DNA of 64,000 nt from SIG78 sp036677805 (GTDB lineage: Bacteria > Verrucomicrobiota > Lentisphaeria > Victivallales > Victivallaceae): the NCBI GenBank assembly GCA_036677805.1, contig JAVBVS010000025.1:1-64000 (forward strand), in the 5' to 3' direction. A model generated the notes under the pieces. That model was not told the origin of the DNA. It worked only from the letters and a program-made list of their open reading frames with translations, and did no database searches. Shown one piece after another: positions 34,839 through 44,063 of the stretch. Position 1 is the stretch's first letter, and the number at the start of each line of letters is the position of its first letter. A program made the translations under genes and the position numbers.

Positions 34839-37814
34839 ATGAACTATCGGATTGAGGTGGCGCCGCGGCGCGAATGGCGCGATTCCCGGGGTGAGAAGGT
34901 CAAGCGCCAGATTGCCGACTTTTTGAAGATTCAGATCGACAACGTGCGGACGCGCGACGTCTACACCGTGTCGGCCGATATTTCCGCCGCCGAAGCTGCG
35001 CGCATCGCCGAATATCTGACCAATCCGGTGCTCCAGACCGGGCGGGTCGGCGGCGCCGCGCTGACCGGGGACGACAACGGCTGCCGCTTCATGGTGGCGG
35101 TGGGATTCCGTCCCGGCGTGACCGACAATGTCGGACGCACCGCGGCCGAGGCGATCGGCGATATCATCGGACGCAAGCTCCGGGCTGACGAGCATGTCTT
35201 CAGCTCGGTCGAATATCTGCTTTACGGCGACAAGCTCGTCCGCGACCAGGTCGAACTGGTCGCGCGCAAGCTGCTGGCCAATGAACTGATTCAGTCGGTC
35301 AAGGTTTTCGCCGCCGCCGAACTCAACGACGGCATTCCGCTGAATCTGCCGCTGGTGAACGCGGTCGGCAGTGTGCCGGTGCGCAAATACGATCTCGAAG
35401 TTTCCGACGCCGAATTGGAGGCGATCAGCCGCAAGGGCATTCTGGCGTTGACGCTGGAGGAAATGAAGGCGATTCAAGGGTATTTCCGCCGGGCCGAAGG
35501 ACGCGAAGCCTACGGTTTGGACGCCAATCCGACCGATGTCGAGCTTGAAGTGCTGGCGCAGACCTGGTCCGAGCACTGCAAACACAAGATTTTCAGCGCG
35601 GTGATCGACTACCGGAACCTGGAAACCGGGGAAAGCATTACCGTCGATTCGTGTTATAAGAGCTTTATCAAGAAGAGCACCCGCGAGATCGGGCAGGAGG
35701 TCGACTTCCTGGTTTCGGTCTTCAGCGACAACGCCGGGGTGATCACCTTCAACGACAAAATCGATATCTGCTACAAGGTCGAAACCCACAACAGCCCTTC
35801 GGCGCTCGACCCCTACGGCGGCGCGATGACCGGTATCGTCGGCGTGAACCGCGACCCGATGGGTACCGGTCAGGGGGCGGAACTCCTGATCAACGTCTGG
35901 GGGTATTGCCTGGGATCGCCTTTTACCGAGGAAAAGGATGTGCCGGAAGGGTTGCTCCATCCCCGGCGGCTGCGCGACGGCGTTCACCAGGGCGTGATCG
36001 ACGGCGGCAACCAGAGCGGGATTCCCTACGGCTGCGGCTGGGAGTATTTTGACGAACGGTATCTGGGCAAACCGCTGGTTTACTGCGGCACCGTGGGTAC
36101 GCTGCCCAAAAAGATCGGCGAAGTCAAGGGTTTCGAAAAGTCGATCAAACCGGGCGACCTGATCGTCATGGGCGGCGGCCGCATCGGCAAGGACGGCATT
36201 CACGGCGCGACTTTTTCCAGTGAGGAACTGCATCAGGATTCGCCGGTTCAGGCGGTTCAGATCGGCGACCCGATCACCCAGAAGAAACTCGGCGATTTCA
36301 CCTATGAGGCGCGCAATCGCGGCTTGTATCGCTTCATCACCGACAACGGCGCGGGCGGTTTGAGCTCGAGCATTGGCGAAATGGCGGAAATCTGCGGCGG
36401 CTGCCGCATGGATCTCGGCCAGGCGCCGCTGAAATACGCCGGGCTGGCGCCTTGGGAAATTCTGGTTTCGGAAGCGCAGGAACGCATGAGCTACGCCGTG
36501 CCGCCGGAACACATCGAGGAATTCAAGCGGCTTGCGGCCGAACGCGATGTCGAAGTCACCGTGCTCGGCGAATTCACTGCCGACGGCAAGTTCCACATTC
36601 TGTTCAACGGCGAAACCGTGGCGCTGCTCGATATCGCATTCATGCACGGCGGCCTGCCCAGGCTTCACCTCAACGCGCGCTGGCAGACGCCGCAGTGGCC
36701 CGAGCCCGATCCGGCGACGCTGGCCAAACGCAATATGACCGCCGATCTGACGGCGATGCTGGGGCGGCTCAATATCGCTTCCGACGAATTCAAGGCGCGG
36801 CAGTACGATCATGAGGTGAAAGGACTGAGCGTGGTCAAGCCCTTCGTCGGCAAATGCCGCGACGTGGTTTCCGACGCCACGGTGACGATGATCGAGCCGT
36901 TGAGCACCGAGGGGGTGATTCTGTCGGCGGCGATTCTGCCGCGTTACAGCGATATCGACACCTATCATATGATGGCTTCGAGCATCGATCTCGCGGTACG
37001 GCGCGTGCTGGCGGTGGGCGGCAGACTCGGACACATCGCCGGGTTGGACAATTTCTGCTGGCCCGATCCGGTTCAGAGCGAAAAGACTCCCGACGGCGAA
37101 TACAAGCTGGCGCAGCTGGTGCGCGCCAATCAGGCGCTTTACGACTATACCAAGGCGTTCAAGGTGCCGTGCATTTCCGGCAAGGATTCGATGAAGAACG
37201 ATTCGACCCGGGGCGGGCGCAAGATTTCGATTCCGCCGTCGGTGCTGTTCAGCGTGATCGCCAGGATGGACGATATCCGGCTGGCGGTGACGCTGGACGC
37301 GAAACTCGCCGGCGACGACGTCTACGTGCTCGGCGTCACCGGCGATGAAACCGGCGGCAGCGAATACTACGCCATGCTCGGCTTTACCGGCAACAAGGTG
37401 CCCAAGGTCGATGCGGATGCCGCATTGAAACTCTACGGCAAGGTGGCGGAGCTGACCGGAAGGAAACTGGCGCATTCGCTGCATACTCCGGGATTCGGCG
37501 GTCTGGGGGCGGGCTTTGCCAAGGTGGCGATGGGCGGCCGGCTGGGGCTGGCGGTCGATCTTTCGGCGGTGCCACAAGCCGGCGGACTGGATACGCCGGT
37601 GCTGCTTTACTCGGAAAGCAACAGCCGCTTCATCATGACCGCGTCGCCGGACAAGCGCGATGAAATCGCGAAAATTCTGAGTGGCGTACCGTTCGCCCGG
37701 GTGGGCGTGGTAACCGCCGAGCCGGTGTTGGCGCTGCGCGACGGCGCGACCGAAATCCGGCTGCCGATGGCGGAATTGGTCAAGGCCTATCAGGCCACAT
37801 TGAAAAATATTTAA
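34839..37814 (+). CDS. purL: Phosphoribosylformylglycinamidine synthase with two N-terminal PurS-like domains (PurSL)
   Basis: This 991-residue enzyme carries out the amidation of FGAR to FGAM in purine synthesis. Two PurS-like alpha/beta repeats precede the catalytic part: about 1-70 (RIEVAPRREWRDSRGEKVK) and about 85-165 (VAVGFRPGVTDNVGRTAAEAI). The PurL core follows, with TWSEHCKHKIF, KVETHNSPSALDPYGGAMTG, VMGGGRIGKDGIHGATFSS and DNGAGGLSSSIGEMA. There is no C-terminal glutaminase, so ammonia must come from a separate PurQ. The chosen ATG 34839 follows AGAGG; the frame is open upstream inside secA. dus starts 15 bases after it. Confidence 0.92.
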   Translation: MNYRIEVAPRREWRDSRGEKVKRQIADFLKIQIDNVRTRDVYTVSADISAAEAARIAEYLTNPVLQTGRVGGAALTGDDNGCRFMVAVGFRPGVTDNVGRTAAEAIGDIIGRKLRADEHVFSSVEYLLYGDKLVRDQVELVARKLLANELIQSVKVFAAAELNDGIPLNLPLVNAVGSVPVRKYDLEVSDAELEAISRKGILALTLEEMKAIQGYFRRAEGREAYGLDANPTDVELEVLAQTWSEHCKHKIFSAVIDYRNLETGESITVDSCYKSFIKKSTREIGQEVDFLVSVFSDNAGVITFNDKIDICYKVETHNSPSALDPYGGAMTGIVGVNRDPMGTGQGAELLINVWGYCLGSPFTEEKDVPEGLLHPRRLRDGVHQGVIDGGNQSGIPYGCGWEYFDERYLGKPLVYCGTVGTLPKKIGEVKGFEKSIKPGDLIVMGGGRIGKDGIHGATFSSEELHQDSPVQAVQIGDPITQKKLGDFTYEARNRGLYRFITDNGAGGLSSSIGEMAEICGGCRMDLGQAPLKYAGLAPWEILVSEAQERMSYAVPPEHIEEFKRLAAERDVEVTVLGEFTADGKFHILFNGETVALLDIAFMHGGLPRLHLNARWQTPQWPEPDPATLAKRNMTADLTAMLGRLNIASDEFKARQYDHEVKGLSVVKPFVGKCRDVVSDATVTMIEPLSTEGVILSAAILPRYSDIDTYHMMASSIDLAVRRVLAVGGRLGHIAGLDNFCWPDPVQSEKTPDGEYKLAQLVRANQALYDYTKAFKVPCISGKDSMKNDSTRGGRKISIPPSVLFSVIARMDDIRLAVTLDAKLAGDDVYVLGVTGDETGGSEYYAMLGFTGNKVPKVDADAALKLYGKVAELTGRKLAHSLHTPGFGGLGAGFAKVAMGGRLGLAVDLSAVPQAGGLDTPVLLYSESNSRFIMTASPDKRDEIAKILSGVPFARVGVVTAEPVLALRDGATEIRLPMAELVKAYQATLKNI

Positions 37815-37829
37815 AGACTGTTCGATGCG

Positions 37830-38828
37830 ATGAGTGGTCTTTATCCCGAAAATGCGGTGATTGCCGCTCCGTTGTCGGGATACACCGACTTGCCCTACCG
37901 CCGGTCGCTCCGGCGGGAGGGCTGTTTTTTTGCCTTCACCGAAATGGTCGATGCCGCCAGTCTGGCCTACAACAACCGCAACAGCAGTTCTCTGCTCCGG
38001 CGCGATCCCGCCGAACCGTGGCTCGGGGTGCAGCTGGTCGGCGCCGATCCGGAGCATCTGCGCATTGCCGCCGATGCGATCAACGAGTATGAGTTCGACG
38101 TTTTCGACTTCAATCTCGGCTGTCCGGTGCCGAAGGTGACGCGCAAACATGCCGGGGCGGCGCTGGGGCGCGACATCGACCGGGCGCTGAGCTGTTTTGC
38201 ATTGCTGGCCGAACGAGTGCGCTTCCCCCTCTCCGCCAAAATCCGGATTCTCGACGAACGCGACCCGGCGCCGACGCTGGCGCTGGTGCGGGGGCTTGCA
38301 CAACTGGGAGCGCGTGCGGTCACCATTCACGGCCGGGTGATGGAAAAATTCTACTCCGGGGCGGTTCACAGCGCCATCATCGCGGAGTGCCGCCGGGCGG
38401 CGCCGGTCCAGATTGTGGCCAATGGCGGGATCATGAATGCCGCCGACTGCCGGGCTTTGCGCGCGGAAACCGGCTGCGGGCCGGTGATGGCGGCCCGGGG
38501 CATGATGGGCAATCCGTGGCTTTTCCGTGAAATCGCCGAGCAAGATGCGTTTGTGCCGCCGACGGTGGGGCAGTGGGCGGCGGCGATGCGGCTTCAGGTG
38601 ACGGAAATGTGCGACCTCTATGGCGAATTCGCCGGAATGCGCATGGCGCGCAAGATCATCATGGACTACCTGCGCGGACGCGGGTTCGGCGGCGAAGCGA
38701 AGAACTGCGCGTCCGGACTCGCGACGCGAGCGGAATTTCTGGCTTTTTGCGCCGGGCTCGAACAATCCGGCCCGGCGGAGTCCTACTGGCAGAATCCCCC
38801 GGCGACGCGGCGGTTGCGGCGCGGCTGA
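37830..38828 (+). CDS. dus: tRNA-dihydrouridine synthase
   Basis: The 332-residue FMN enzyme reduces uridines in tRNA D-loops. The N-terminal AAPLSGYTDLPYRR flavin-binding start is present, the catalytic cysteine is Cys98 in FNLGCPVPKVTRKHAGAAL, and VTIHGR, VANGGI and ARGMMGNPWLF complete the barrel. Subtype (DusA, B or C) cannot be assigned with confidence. It follows purL closely and converges with lptE, leaving 22 bases with no terminator visible. Confidence 0.92.
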   Translation: MSGLYPENAVIAAPLSGYTDLPYRRSLRREGCFFAFTEMVDAASLAYNNRNSSSLLRRDPAEPWLGVQLVGADPEHLRIAADAINEYEFDVFDFNLGCPVPKVTRKHAGAALGRDIDRALSCFALLAERVRFPLSAKIRILDERDPAPTLALVRGLAQLGARAVTIHGRVMEKFYSGAVHSAIIAECRRAAPVQIVANGGIMNAADCRALRAETGCGPVMAARGMMGNPWLFREIAEQDAFVPPTVGQWAAAMRLQVTEMCDLYGEFAGMRMARKIIMDYLRGRGFGGEAKNCASGLATRAEFLAFCAGLEQSGPAESYWQNPPATRRLRRG

Positions 38829-38850
38829 GCGGGCTGCGGGAAAAAGGCTT

Positions 38851-39357
38851 TTACCAGCCTTCGGTCAGCGCGTGAATGATATTCTGCGCGGCGACGAAAC
38901 AGGCCTGACGCACGGCGCGCAAGCGGCTTTCTTCGACGTCGACCGGCGCCTGGAAACGGGAACTGCCGGTCACGCTGCCGGTTTTGAGCGGTTCGGCCTG
39001 ACCGGGGATAATGACCCGGTAATCCACTTCGACCCGGGCTGCCCATTCCTTGGGCTTGTAGATGTTTTCGTTGTCGAAGGAGTCGCCGGTGATATCGGCG
39101 AACGAGGCGTTTTTGACGGTGCAGTAGAGGATGCAGTCCGCAGTGCTCTGATCGACCAGCTTCAGCGTGCCGTCCTGGGTGACTACTTCGCTGGCCATCA
39201 TCCGCATGTCGGAGGCGACGTTGTAAATTGCGGTTTCGTTGACCGCCGGGGCCACGGCGATGGTTTCGAGCTGGGGATGGCCCAGGAAGCCGACATGGTA
39301 GCCGCAGCCCGCCACGGCGAGCACGGCCGCGGGCAGCAGCAGTTTCCAGTGTTTCAT
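38851..39357 (-). CDS. lptE: LPS-assembly lipoprotein LptE-like
   Basis: The 168-residue lipoprotein has lipobox LAVAGC (Cys18), then GYHVGF, PQLETIAVAPAVNETAIYNV and a TxxLKLVDQSTADCIL segment, the layout of the LptE/RlpB family. LptE plugs the LptD barrel that inserts LPS in the outer membrane. The ATG overlaps the upstream BamD-like stop by four bases, so they form an operon. The presence of lpxK just across the divergent promoter supports an LPS-related role. Confidence 0.75.
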   Translation of the reverse strand: MKHWKLLLPAAVLAVAGCGYHVGFLGHPQLETIAVAPAVNETAIYNVASDMRMMASEVVTQDGTLKLVDQSTADCILYCTVKNASFADITGDSFDNENIYKPKEWAARVEVDYRVIIPGQAEPLKTGSVTGSSRFQAPVDVEESRLRAVRQACFVAAQNIIHALTEGW

Positions 39358-40454
39358 GGTTTCACCTTATCCTTGTGCAGATTCAGGTCGTAGATCGGCA
39401 GCAGAAAACGGTTGTTGCTGTTTTCCGGAGCCAGAATCAGCCGATGTTGCTCCGGCGGGATCGGGAAGGCCTCGTATTTGGGATAACGGTCGGCAATCTC
39501 GGGTTCGATCCGTTCCGGGAAATAGCTTTTGTCGATTTCGGTCAGCAGCGCTTCGCTTTTGGGCGCCGCGGTTGAATTCGGGAATTTGCGCAGCACTTCA
39601 AGCAGATAGATTTCGGCCGGTGCGTTCTTGCCGTTGCGGCTGTAGTAGTGCGCGATGCCGTAAAGCCGTTCGGCGCAGACATCCTCCGCGGCGACAATGC
39701 AGCGGTTGATCCATTCGTTTTCGCTCAGCTTGGGGTATTTTTCGCGGAATTCGTTGAACACCGCCATGGCATCTTCAAAATAACGGCTGTCGCCATCGCC
39801 ATTTTTCGACATTTCAAAGAGCGCATTGCCGAGCTCGAGGAACGCATAGCGGCAGGCGTCGCTCTCGGGATAATACTGAATGACTTCCCGCAGCAGTTTC
39901 AGCGCCTTGTCGTTGTCGTTCTTTTTGAGGTAATAAACCGCCAGGCGCAACCGCGCGTCGCCGCCGCGTTTGGAAAAAGGCGCATGCTTGAGCGCCGCTT
40001 CGTAGACCTCCGGCATCCGGCTTTTGTCGGTCAGCCACGGGATGAAGCGCAAACTCCAGAAGGCCGGGTCGCTGTATCCGGCGTAATAGGCGTCGCCGAT
40101 ATCGAATTCGCGGTCGACCAGTTTGCCGAATTCGATCTTGGTCGGGTATTGATTGATCACCTTCTCGAGGACGTCGAACTCCTTGCCGCGATATCCGGCC
40201 GCCTGATAGCTGTCGGCTTCGCGGAGAAAGGCCCGGAGCTTGAGGTCCGGGGCGTCGGCCAGGAGCCCGGCCTTGGCAAACTCTTTGGCGGCGGCGATGT
40301 GATCGCCGGCTTCGTTCGCCCTCAGCCCGGCGTCGAACGCCGCGCCGGCTTCATTGTCATCGGCGCAAATCATCGTCGCTGCCAGCAGCAGACCGCACAG
40401 AAACAGAAAAAATTTGGGCTTGCGCGTCAAGAGATCCACGACTCCGTTTTTCAT
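39354..40454 (-). CDS. TPR-repeat periplasmic protein (BamD/YbgF-like)
   Basis: This 366-residue exported protein has a hydrophobic segment near 15-31 (FFLFLCGLLLAATMI). Helical repeats follow: AAFDAGLRANEAGDHIAAAKEF, ADSYQAAGYRGKEFDVL, RLAVYYLKKNDNDKALKLL, REVIQYYPESDACRYA and IAHYYSRNGKNAPAEIYLLE. These read as tetratricopeptide repeats. The last repeat and its FPNST ending resemble BamD/YfiO, the outer-membrane assembly factor, but no lipobox cysteine is obvious, so a BamD role is unproven. It is cotranscribed with lptE and diverges from lpxK. Confidence 0.75.
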   Translation of the reverse strand: MKNGVVDLLTRKPKFFLFLCGLLLAATMICADDNEAGAAFDAGLRANEAGDHIAAAKEFAKAGLLADAPDLKLRAFLREADSYQAAGYRGKEFDVLEKVINQYPTKIEFGKLVDREFDIGDAYYAGYSDPAFWSLRFIPWLTDKSRMPEVYEAALKHAPFSKRGGDARLRLAVYYLKKNDNDKALKLLREVIQYYPESDACRYAFLELGNALFEMSKNGDGDSRYFEDAMAVFNEFREKYPKLSENEWINRCIVAAEDVCAERLYGIAHYYSRNGKNAPAEIYLLEVLRKFPNSTAAPKSEALLTEIDKSYFPERIEPEIADRYPKYEAFPIPPEQHRLILAPENSNNRFLLPIYDLNLHKDKVKP

Positions 40455-40470
40455 TGCTTTGAAATATCAT

Positions 40471-40499
40471 AATGTAATGCGTTCCGGCAGAAAATTCAA
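40471..40499 (-). promoter_or_regulatory. Candidate promoter for the bamD-like/lptE operon
   Basis: On the reverse strand TTGAAT (40499-40494) and TACATT (40476-40471) are separated by 17 bases, about 17 bases upstream of the start codon. Confidence 0.4.
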
Positions 40500-40537
40500 T
40501 CCGATTCTCCGGGAATTTGAATTTTATGCGGCAAAAG

Positions 40538-40566
40538 TTGCTTTCAATCCCGAATGAGAGTATATT
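40538..40566 (+). promoter_or_regulatory. Candidate promoter for lpxK
   Basis: TTGCTT (40538-40543), a 17-base spacer and TATATT (40561-40566) lie 36 bases before the GTG start at 40602. This AT-rich 147-base gap holds divergent promoters for two envelope transcripts. Confidence 0.5.
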
Positions 40567-40601
40567 ATTGCGTTATTTTTATGGATTGCGGAGAGGATAT
40601 C

Positions 40602-41780
40602 GTGAAACTCAAACATCTCTGGGAGCATCGCGAACGCTACTTCCTTGAATTGATCGAGGAGCGTCGCCACCACTGGGCCGATCGTGCGGCGCTGGGGGTG
40701 CTGTTCGTGGCGTCGCGGTTCTACCGCATGGCGATTCAGTTCCGCATCTGGCTTTACGACAAGCGGGTGATCCGCAACCACGCCATCGGCTGCCAGGTGG
40801 TGAGCATCGGTAATCTGAGCTGCGGCGGGACCGGCAAGACGCCGGTGGTCGAGGTTTTCGCCAAAAGCCTCAGCCGCCAGGGGCGCAAGGTCGCCATCCT
40901 GAGCCGGGGGTACCGCAGCCGGGAGCAGCGCTCCTGGTGGCAGAAGCTGCGCGCCAAATTCAGCGCGCGCAAACGGGAAGTGCTGCCGCCGCGGGTGGTC
41001 TCCAACGGCCGCGATCTCCTGCTTCAGAGCGATGCCGCGGGCGACGAACCCTACATGCTGGCTTCCAATCTCAAGAACGTCGCGGTGCTGGTGGACAAGG
41101 ACCGGGTCAACGCCGGGTTGTACGCGATCGACGAGTATGCCACCGACACCCTGATTCTCGACGATGGATTTCAATATCTGCGGTTGAAAGCGCATGTGAA
41201 TATCATGCTGGTCGATTCGACCGCGCCCTTTGGCAACCATCATGTGCTGCCGCGTGGAATTCTGCGCGAGCCGGTCAAGAACATCCGGCGCGCGGATTAT
41301 ATCTTTTTGACCAAATCGAACGGCGGCAACCATCTGCGCCATCTGAAAACCTTTTTGCGCCGTCACAACCGGCGGGCGGAAATCATCGAGTGCTGCCACA
41401 AGCCGCTCTATCTCGAACGGGTCTTCCAGCGCGGCGAACGGTCGCCGCTGGGCGAGCTCAAAACCCGGCGCGTGGCGGCGATCTCGGCGATTGCGCGGCC
41501 GGAGAGTTTCGAGGCGTTCCTGACCGGCTTCGGCGCGGAGATCGTGCATACTGCGCGTTATGCCGACCACCACCGCTATACCGAGCAGCAGATTCTCGAC
41601 TTCGTAAACGAAGCCAAGGCCGCGGGCGCGGAGATGATCGTGACCACCGAAAAGGACGCTGTGCGCATCCCCCGGATGGTGCGCGAGGATATTCCGTTCT
41701 ACTTCCTGCGGGTCGAAATCGACATCCTGAGCGGCCGGGAAAACTTCGACCAGTGCATCCAACGCATCTGCTTCATCTGA
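40602..41780 (+). CDS. lpxK: Tetraacyldisaccharide 4'-kinase (lipid A synthesis)
   Basis: The 392-residue protein phosphorylates the 4' position of the lipid A disaccharide at the inner membrane. An N-terminal hydrophobic helix (about 29-50) is followed by the variant P-loop SIGNLSCGGTGKTPVVE (68-84), SRGYRSR, and LILDDGFQYLRL, all hallmark LpxK segments. GTG 40602 was chosen since GGAGAGG lies five bases upstream and similarity starts at KLKHLWEHRER; ATGs at 40554 and 40581 lack a site. It shows that this organism makes LPS. Confidence 0.92.
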   Translation: MKLKHLWEHRERYFLELIEERRHHWADRAALGVLFVASRFYRMAIQFRIWLYDKRVIRNHAIGCQVVSIGNLSCGGTGKTPVVEVFAKSLSRQGRKVAILSRGYRSREQRSWWQKLRAKFSARKREVLPPRVVSNGRDLLLQSDAAGDEPYMLASNLKNVAVLVDKDRVNAGLYAIDEYATDTLILDDGFQYLRLKAHVNIMLVDSTAPFGNHHVLPRGILREPVKNIRRADYIFLTKSNGGNHLRHLKTFLRRHNRRAEIIECCHKPLYLERVFQRGERSPLGELKTRRVAAISAIARPESFEAFLTGFGAEIVHTARYADHHRYTEQQILDFVNEAKAAGAEMIVTTEKDAVRIPRMVREDIPFYFLRVEIDILSGRENFDQCIQRICFI

Positions 41781-41782
41781 TT

Positions 41783-41829
41783 CGGCGGCTTTCGGGCAGT
41801 TCCGGACGGCGGAGCCGCCTGTTATTTTT
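41783..41829 (+). terminator. Probable terminator after lpxK
   Basis: GGCGGCT (41784-41790) pairs with AGCCGCC (41813-41819), enclosing a GC-rich loop, and TGTTATTTTTTT follows. The stem is shorter than usual, so confidence is moderate. Confidence 0.45.
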
Positions 41830-41927
41830 TTGCCGGATATTTTGATGATTTTATTTGCATTTCCGGAAGATTGGATTCTTTTAAAAGAAAACAACTGGTT
41901 GGTTTTTTTACAGGAGGGTCTGGAATC

Positions 41928-42965
41928 ATGGAATTGCCGTTGAAGTTGGCCGACGAATCGGCGTTGGATGAATTTCTGGCGCAACCGTCGCCGGGATTGG
42001 TGGAATGCATGAAGCGTCTTGAGGGCGACATCATGATCCTCGGCATCGCCGGCAAAATGGGCGTGTCGATGGGACGGCGCGCGGTGAATGCGGCGCGGGC
42101 CGCCGGGGTGGCGAAAAAGGTGATCGGCGTGGCCCGTTTCAGCAATGCCGCCGCCCGGGCCGAACTGGAGGCGCACGGCGTCGAAACCATCGCCTGCGAT
42201 CTGCTCGACCGCGCCGCGGTGGCGCAACTGCCGGCTGCTCCCAATGTGATTTTCATGGCCGGACGCAAGTTCGGCACCGACGGCGCCGAGGATCTCACCT
42301 GGGCGATGAACGTGCTCGCGCCGGGCCATGTGGTCGAACACTTCCGCAATTCACGCATTGTGGCGTTTTCGACCGGCTGTGTTTATCCGCTGGTTGCGAT
42401 TGCAACCGGCGGCTGCACCGAGGCGGTCGTGCCCGATCCGGTGGGCGAATACGCCCAGTCCTGCCTCGGACGGGAACGCATTTTTCAGTATGGAGCCCGG
42501 ACCTTCGGCGGGCGGGTGCTGCTTTTCCGGCTTAACTATGCGATCGATCTGCGTTACGGGGTGCTGCACGATATCGGGCGTCAGATTCTGAACGGCGAAA
42601 AGGTCAACAACGCGGTCGGGCATTTCAACGTGATCTGGCAGGGCGACGCCAACGAGGCGGCGTTGCGCGCGCTGGAGCATTGCGCCAATCCGGCGGCGGT
42701 GCTCAATGTGACCGGTCCCGAAACCGCGTCGGTGACCGCGATCGCCGGCGAGCTGGGGCGGCTGCTGGGAAAACCGGTCGAATATCTCCATCCGGTTGCG
42801 GGCGAAAAATGCTATCTCAACGACGCCGGCAAAATGGCGGCGCTTTTCGGCTATCCCTCGGTCCCGCTCGGCATCATGTTGCGCTGGCAGGCCGAATGGC
42901 TGCTCGCCGGCGGCGCGTCGCTCGGCAAGCCCACCCATTTCGAAGTTCATAACGGGAAATTTTAG
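41928..42965 (+). CDS. SDR-like NAD(P)-binding protein with altered catalytic lysine
   Basis: This 345-residue Rossmann-fold protein resembles extended SDR nucleotide-sugar epimerases: an ILGIAGKMGVSMGR dinucleotide motif (about 37-50), an FSTGCVYPL strand, and VLNVTGPETASV late in the chain. In the catalytic YxxxK position it reads GEYAQSCLGRER, so Tyr175 is kept but the lysine is Cys179. CAGGAGGG precedes ATG 41928. It ends three bases before the DapA-like gene, and the two probably work in one pathway on a carbohydrate acid or similar substrate (inference). The activity may differ from epimerisation. Confidence 0.75.
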   Translation: MELPLKLADESALDEFLAQPSPGLVECMKRLEGDIMILGIAGKMGVSMGRRAVNAARAAGVAKKVIGVARFSNAAARAELEAHGVETIACDLLDRAAVAQLPAAPNVIFMAGRKFGTDGAEDLTWAMNVLAPGHVVEHFRNSRIVAFSTGCVYPLVAIATGGCTEAVVPDPVGEYAQSCLGRERIFQYGARTFGGRVLLFRLNYAIDLRYGVLHDIGRQILNGEKVNNAVGHFNVIWQGDANEAALRALEHCANPAAVLNVTGPETASVTAIAGELGRLLGKPVEYLHPVAGEKCYLNDAGKMAALFGYPSVPLGIMLRWQAEWLLAGGASLGKPTHFEVHNGKF

Positions 42966-42968
42966 ACG

Positions 42969-44042
42969 ATGAAAACGATTTCGGATATCCATCCCGAGGT
43001 TCTGCGTCAAGTCCGGCGCGGCTGTGTGATTCCGGCCCAGCCGCTGGCGCTCGATGAAAACCGGAAGTTCCTGCCCCGCTATCAGCGCGCACTGTGCCGC
43101 TATTACATCGATGCCGGAGCCGGCGGCATCGCCGTCGGCGTCCACTCCACCCAGTTTGCCATCCGCGACCCGAAAATCGGTCTTTTCGAACCGGTTCTGG
43201 CCCAGACTTCGCGCTTCATCGATCAGTGGTGTCTCCGGCGCGGCCGCCGGATTCTGAAGGTCGCCGGCATCTGCGGCCGGACGCCGCAGGCGCTGCGCGA
43301 GGCCCGGTTCGCGGCCGACAACGGTTATGACGCCGGATTGCTGAGTTTGGCCGCCTTCGCCGGCGACCCGGCGAAGGCGATGCTCGAACATGTCCGCGCG
43401 GTGGCGGCGGAAATGCCGGTGATCGGCTTTTATCTCCAGCCATCGGTCGGCGGCTGCATTCTGCCGTATGAATTCTGGCGCGAATTCGCCGCCGTCGACA
43501 ATGTGCTGGCGATCAAGATGGCGCCGTTCAACCGTTATCAGACGCTCGACGTGGTCCGCGCCGTGGCCGAAAGCGACCGGGAGATTACGCTTTACACCGG
43601 CAACGACGACAATATTCTGATCGACCTGCTGAGCGAATACCGCATCGCCGGCGCCGGCGGCGCGGTCCGGCATCTCCGTATCCGCGGCGGTTTGCTGGGG
43701 CACTGGTGCTGCTGGACGCGGCGCGCGGTGGATTTGCTCGAAGAGGTCCATGCGCTTGAGGATGCCGCCATGATCCCGGCGGAACTGTTGAGCCGGGCGG
43801 TGGAAATCACCGACTGCAATGCCGCATTTTTCGATCCTGCGCATCGGTTTGCGGGCTGCATTCCGGGAATTCATGAGGTATTGCGCCGTCAGGGGTTGCT
43901 CAAGGGCATCTGGTGCCTCGACCCGGAAGAAGTGCTGTCGCCGGGTCAGGCCGAGGAAATTACCCGGGTCCATGACCAGTATCCGATGCTGCACGATGAC
44001 GACTTCGTACAGGAACACCTGGCCGAATGGCTGGCCGACTGA
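42969..44042 (+). CDS. Dihydrodipicolinate synthase family protein (DapA-like aldolase)
   Basis: The 357-residue TIM-barrel protein belongs to the Schiff-base DapA/NanA superfamily. The likely Schiff-base lysine is Lys183 in NVLAIKMAPF, and IGFYLQPSVGG corresponds to the region of the family's catalytic Tyr. The usual GTTGE motif is replaced by GVHSTQ, so the substrate is unlikely to be the dihydrodipicolinate precursors. Family members include aldolases and dehydratases of sugar acids and sialic acid. It is cotranscribed with the SDR-like gene, and a TetR gene follows 21 bases later. Confidence 0.8.
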   Translation: MKTISDIHPEVLRQVRRGCVIPAQPLALDENRKFLPRYQRALCRYYIDAGAGGIAVGVHSTQFAIRDPKIGLFEPVLAQTSRFIDQWCLRRGRRILKVAGICGRTPQALREARFAADNGYDAGLLSLAAFAGDPAKAMLEHVRAVAAEMPVIGFYLQPSVGGCILPYEFWREFAAVDNVLAIKMAPFNRYQTLDVVRAVAESDREITLYTGNDDNILIDLLSEYRIAGAGGAVRHLRIRGGLLGHWCCWTRRAVDLLEEVHALEDAAMIPAELLSRAVEITDCNAAFFDPAHRFAGCIPGIHEVLRRQGLLKGIWCLDPEEVLSPGQAEEITRVHDQYPMLHDDDFVQEHLAEWLAD

Positions 44043-44063
44043 ACGCCGGAAGGAGCGGATTTC

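Noticed and set aside
34815..38765. 1316-codon reverse-strand frame opposite purL and dus
   Set aside because: Same shadow effect; purL and dus have clear motifs and the reverse product has none.
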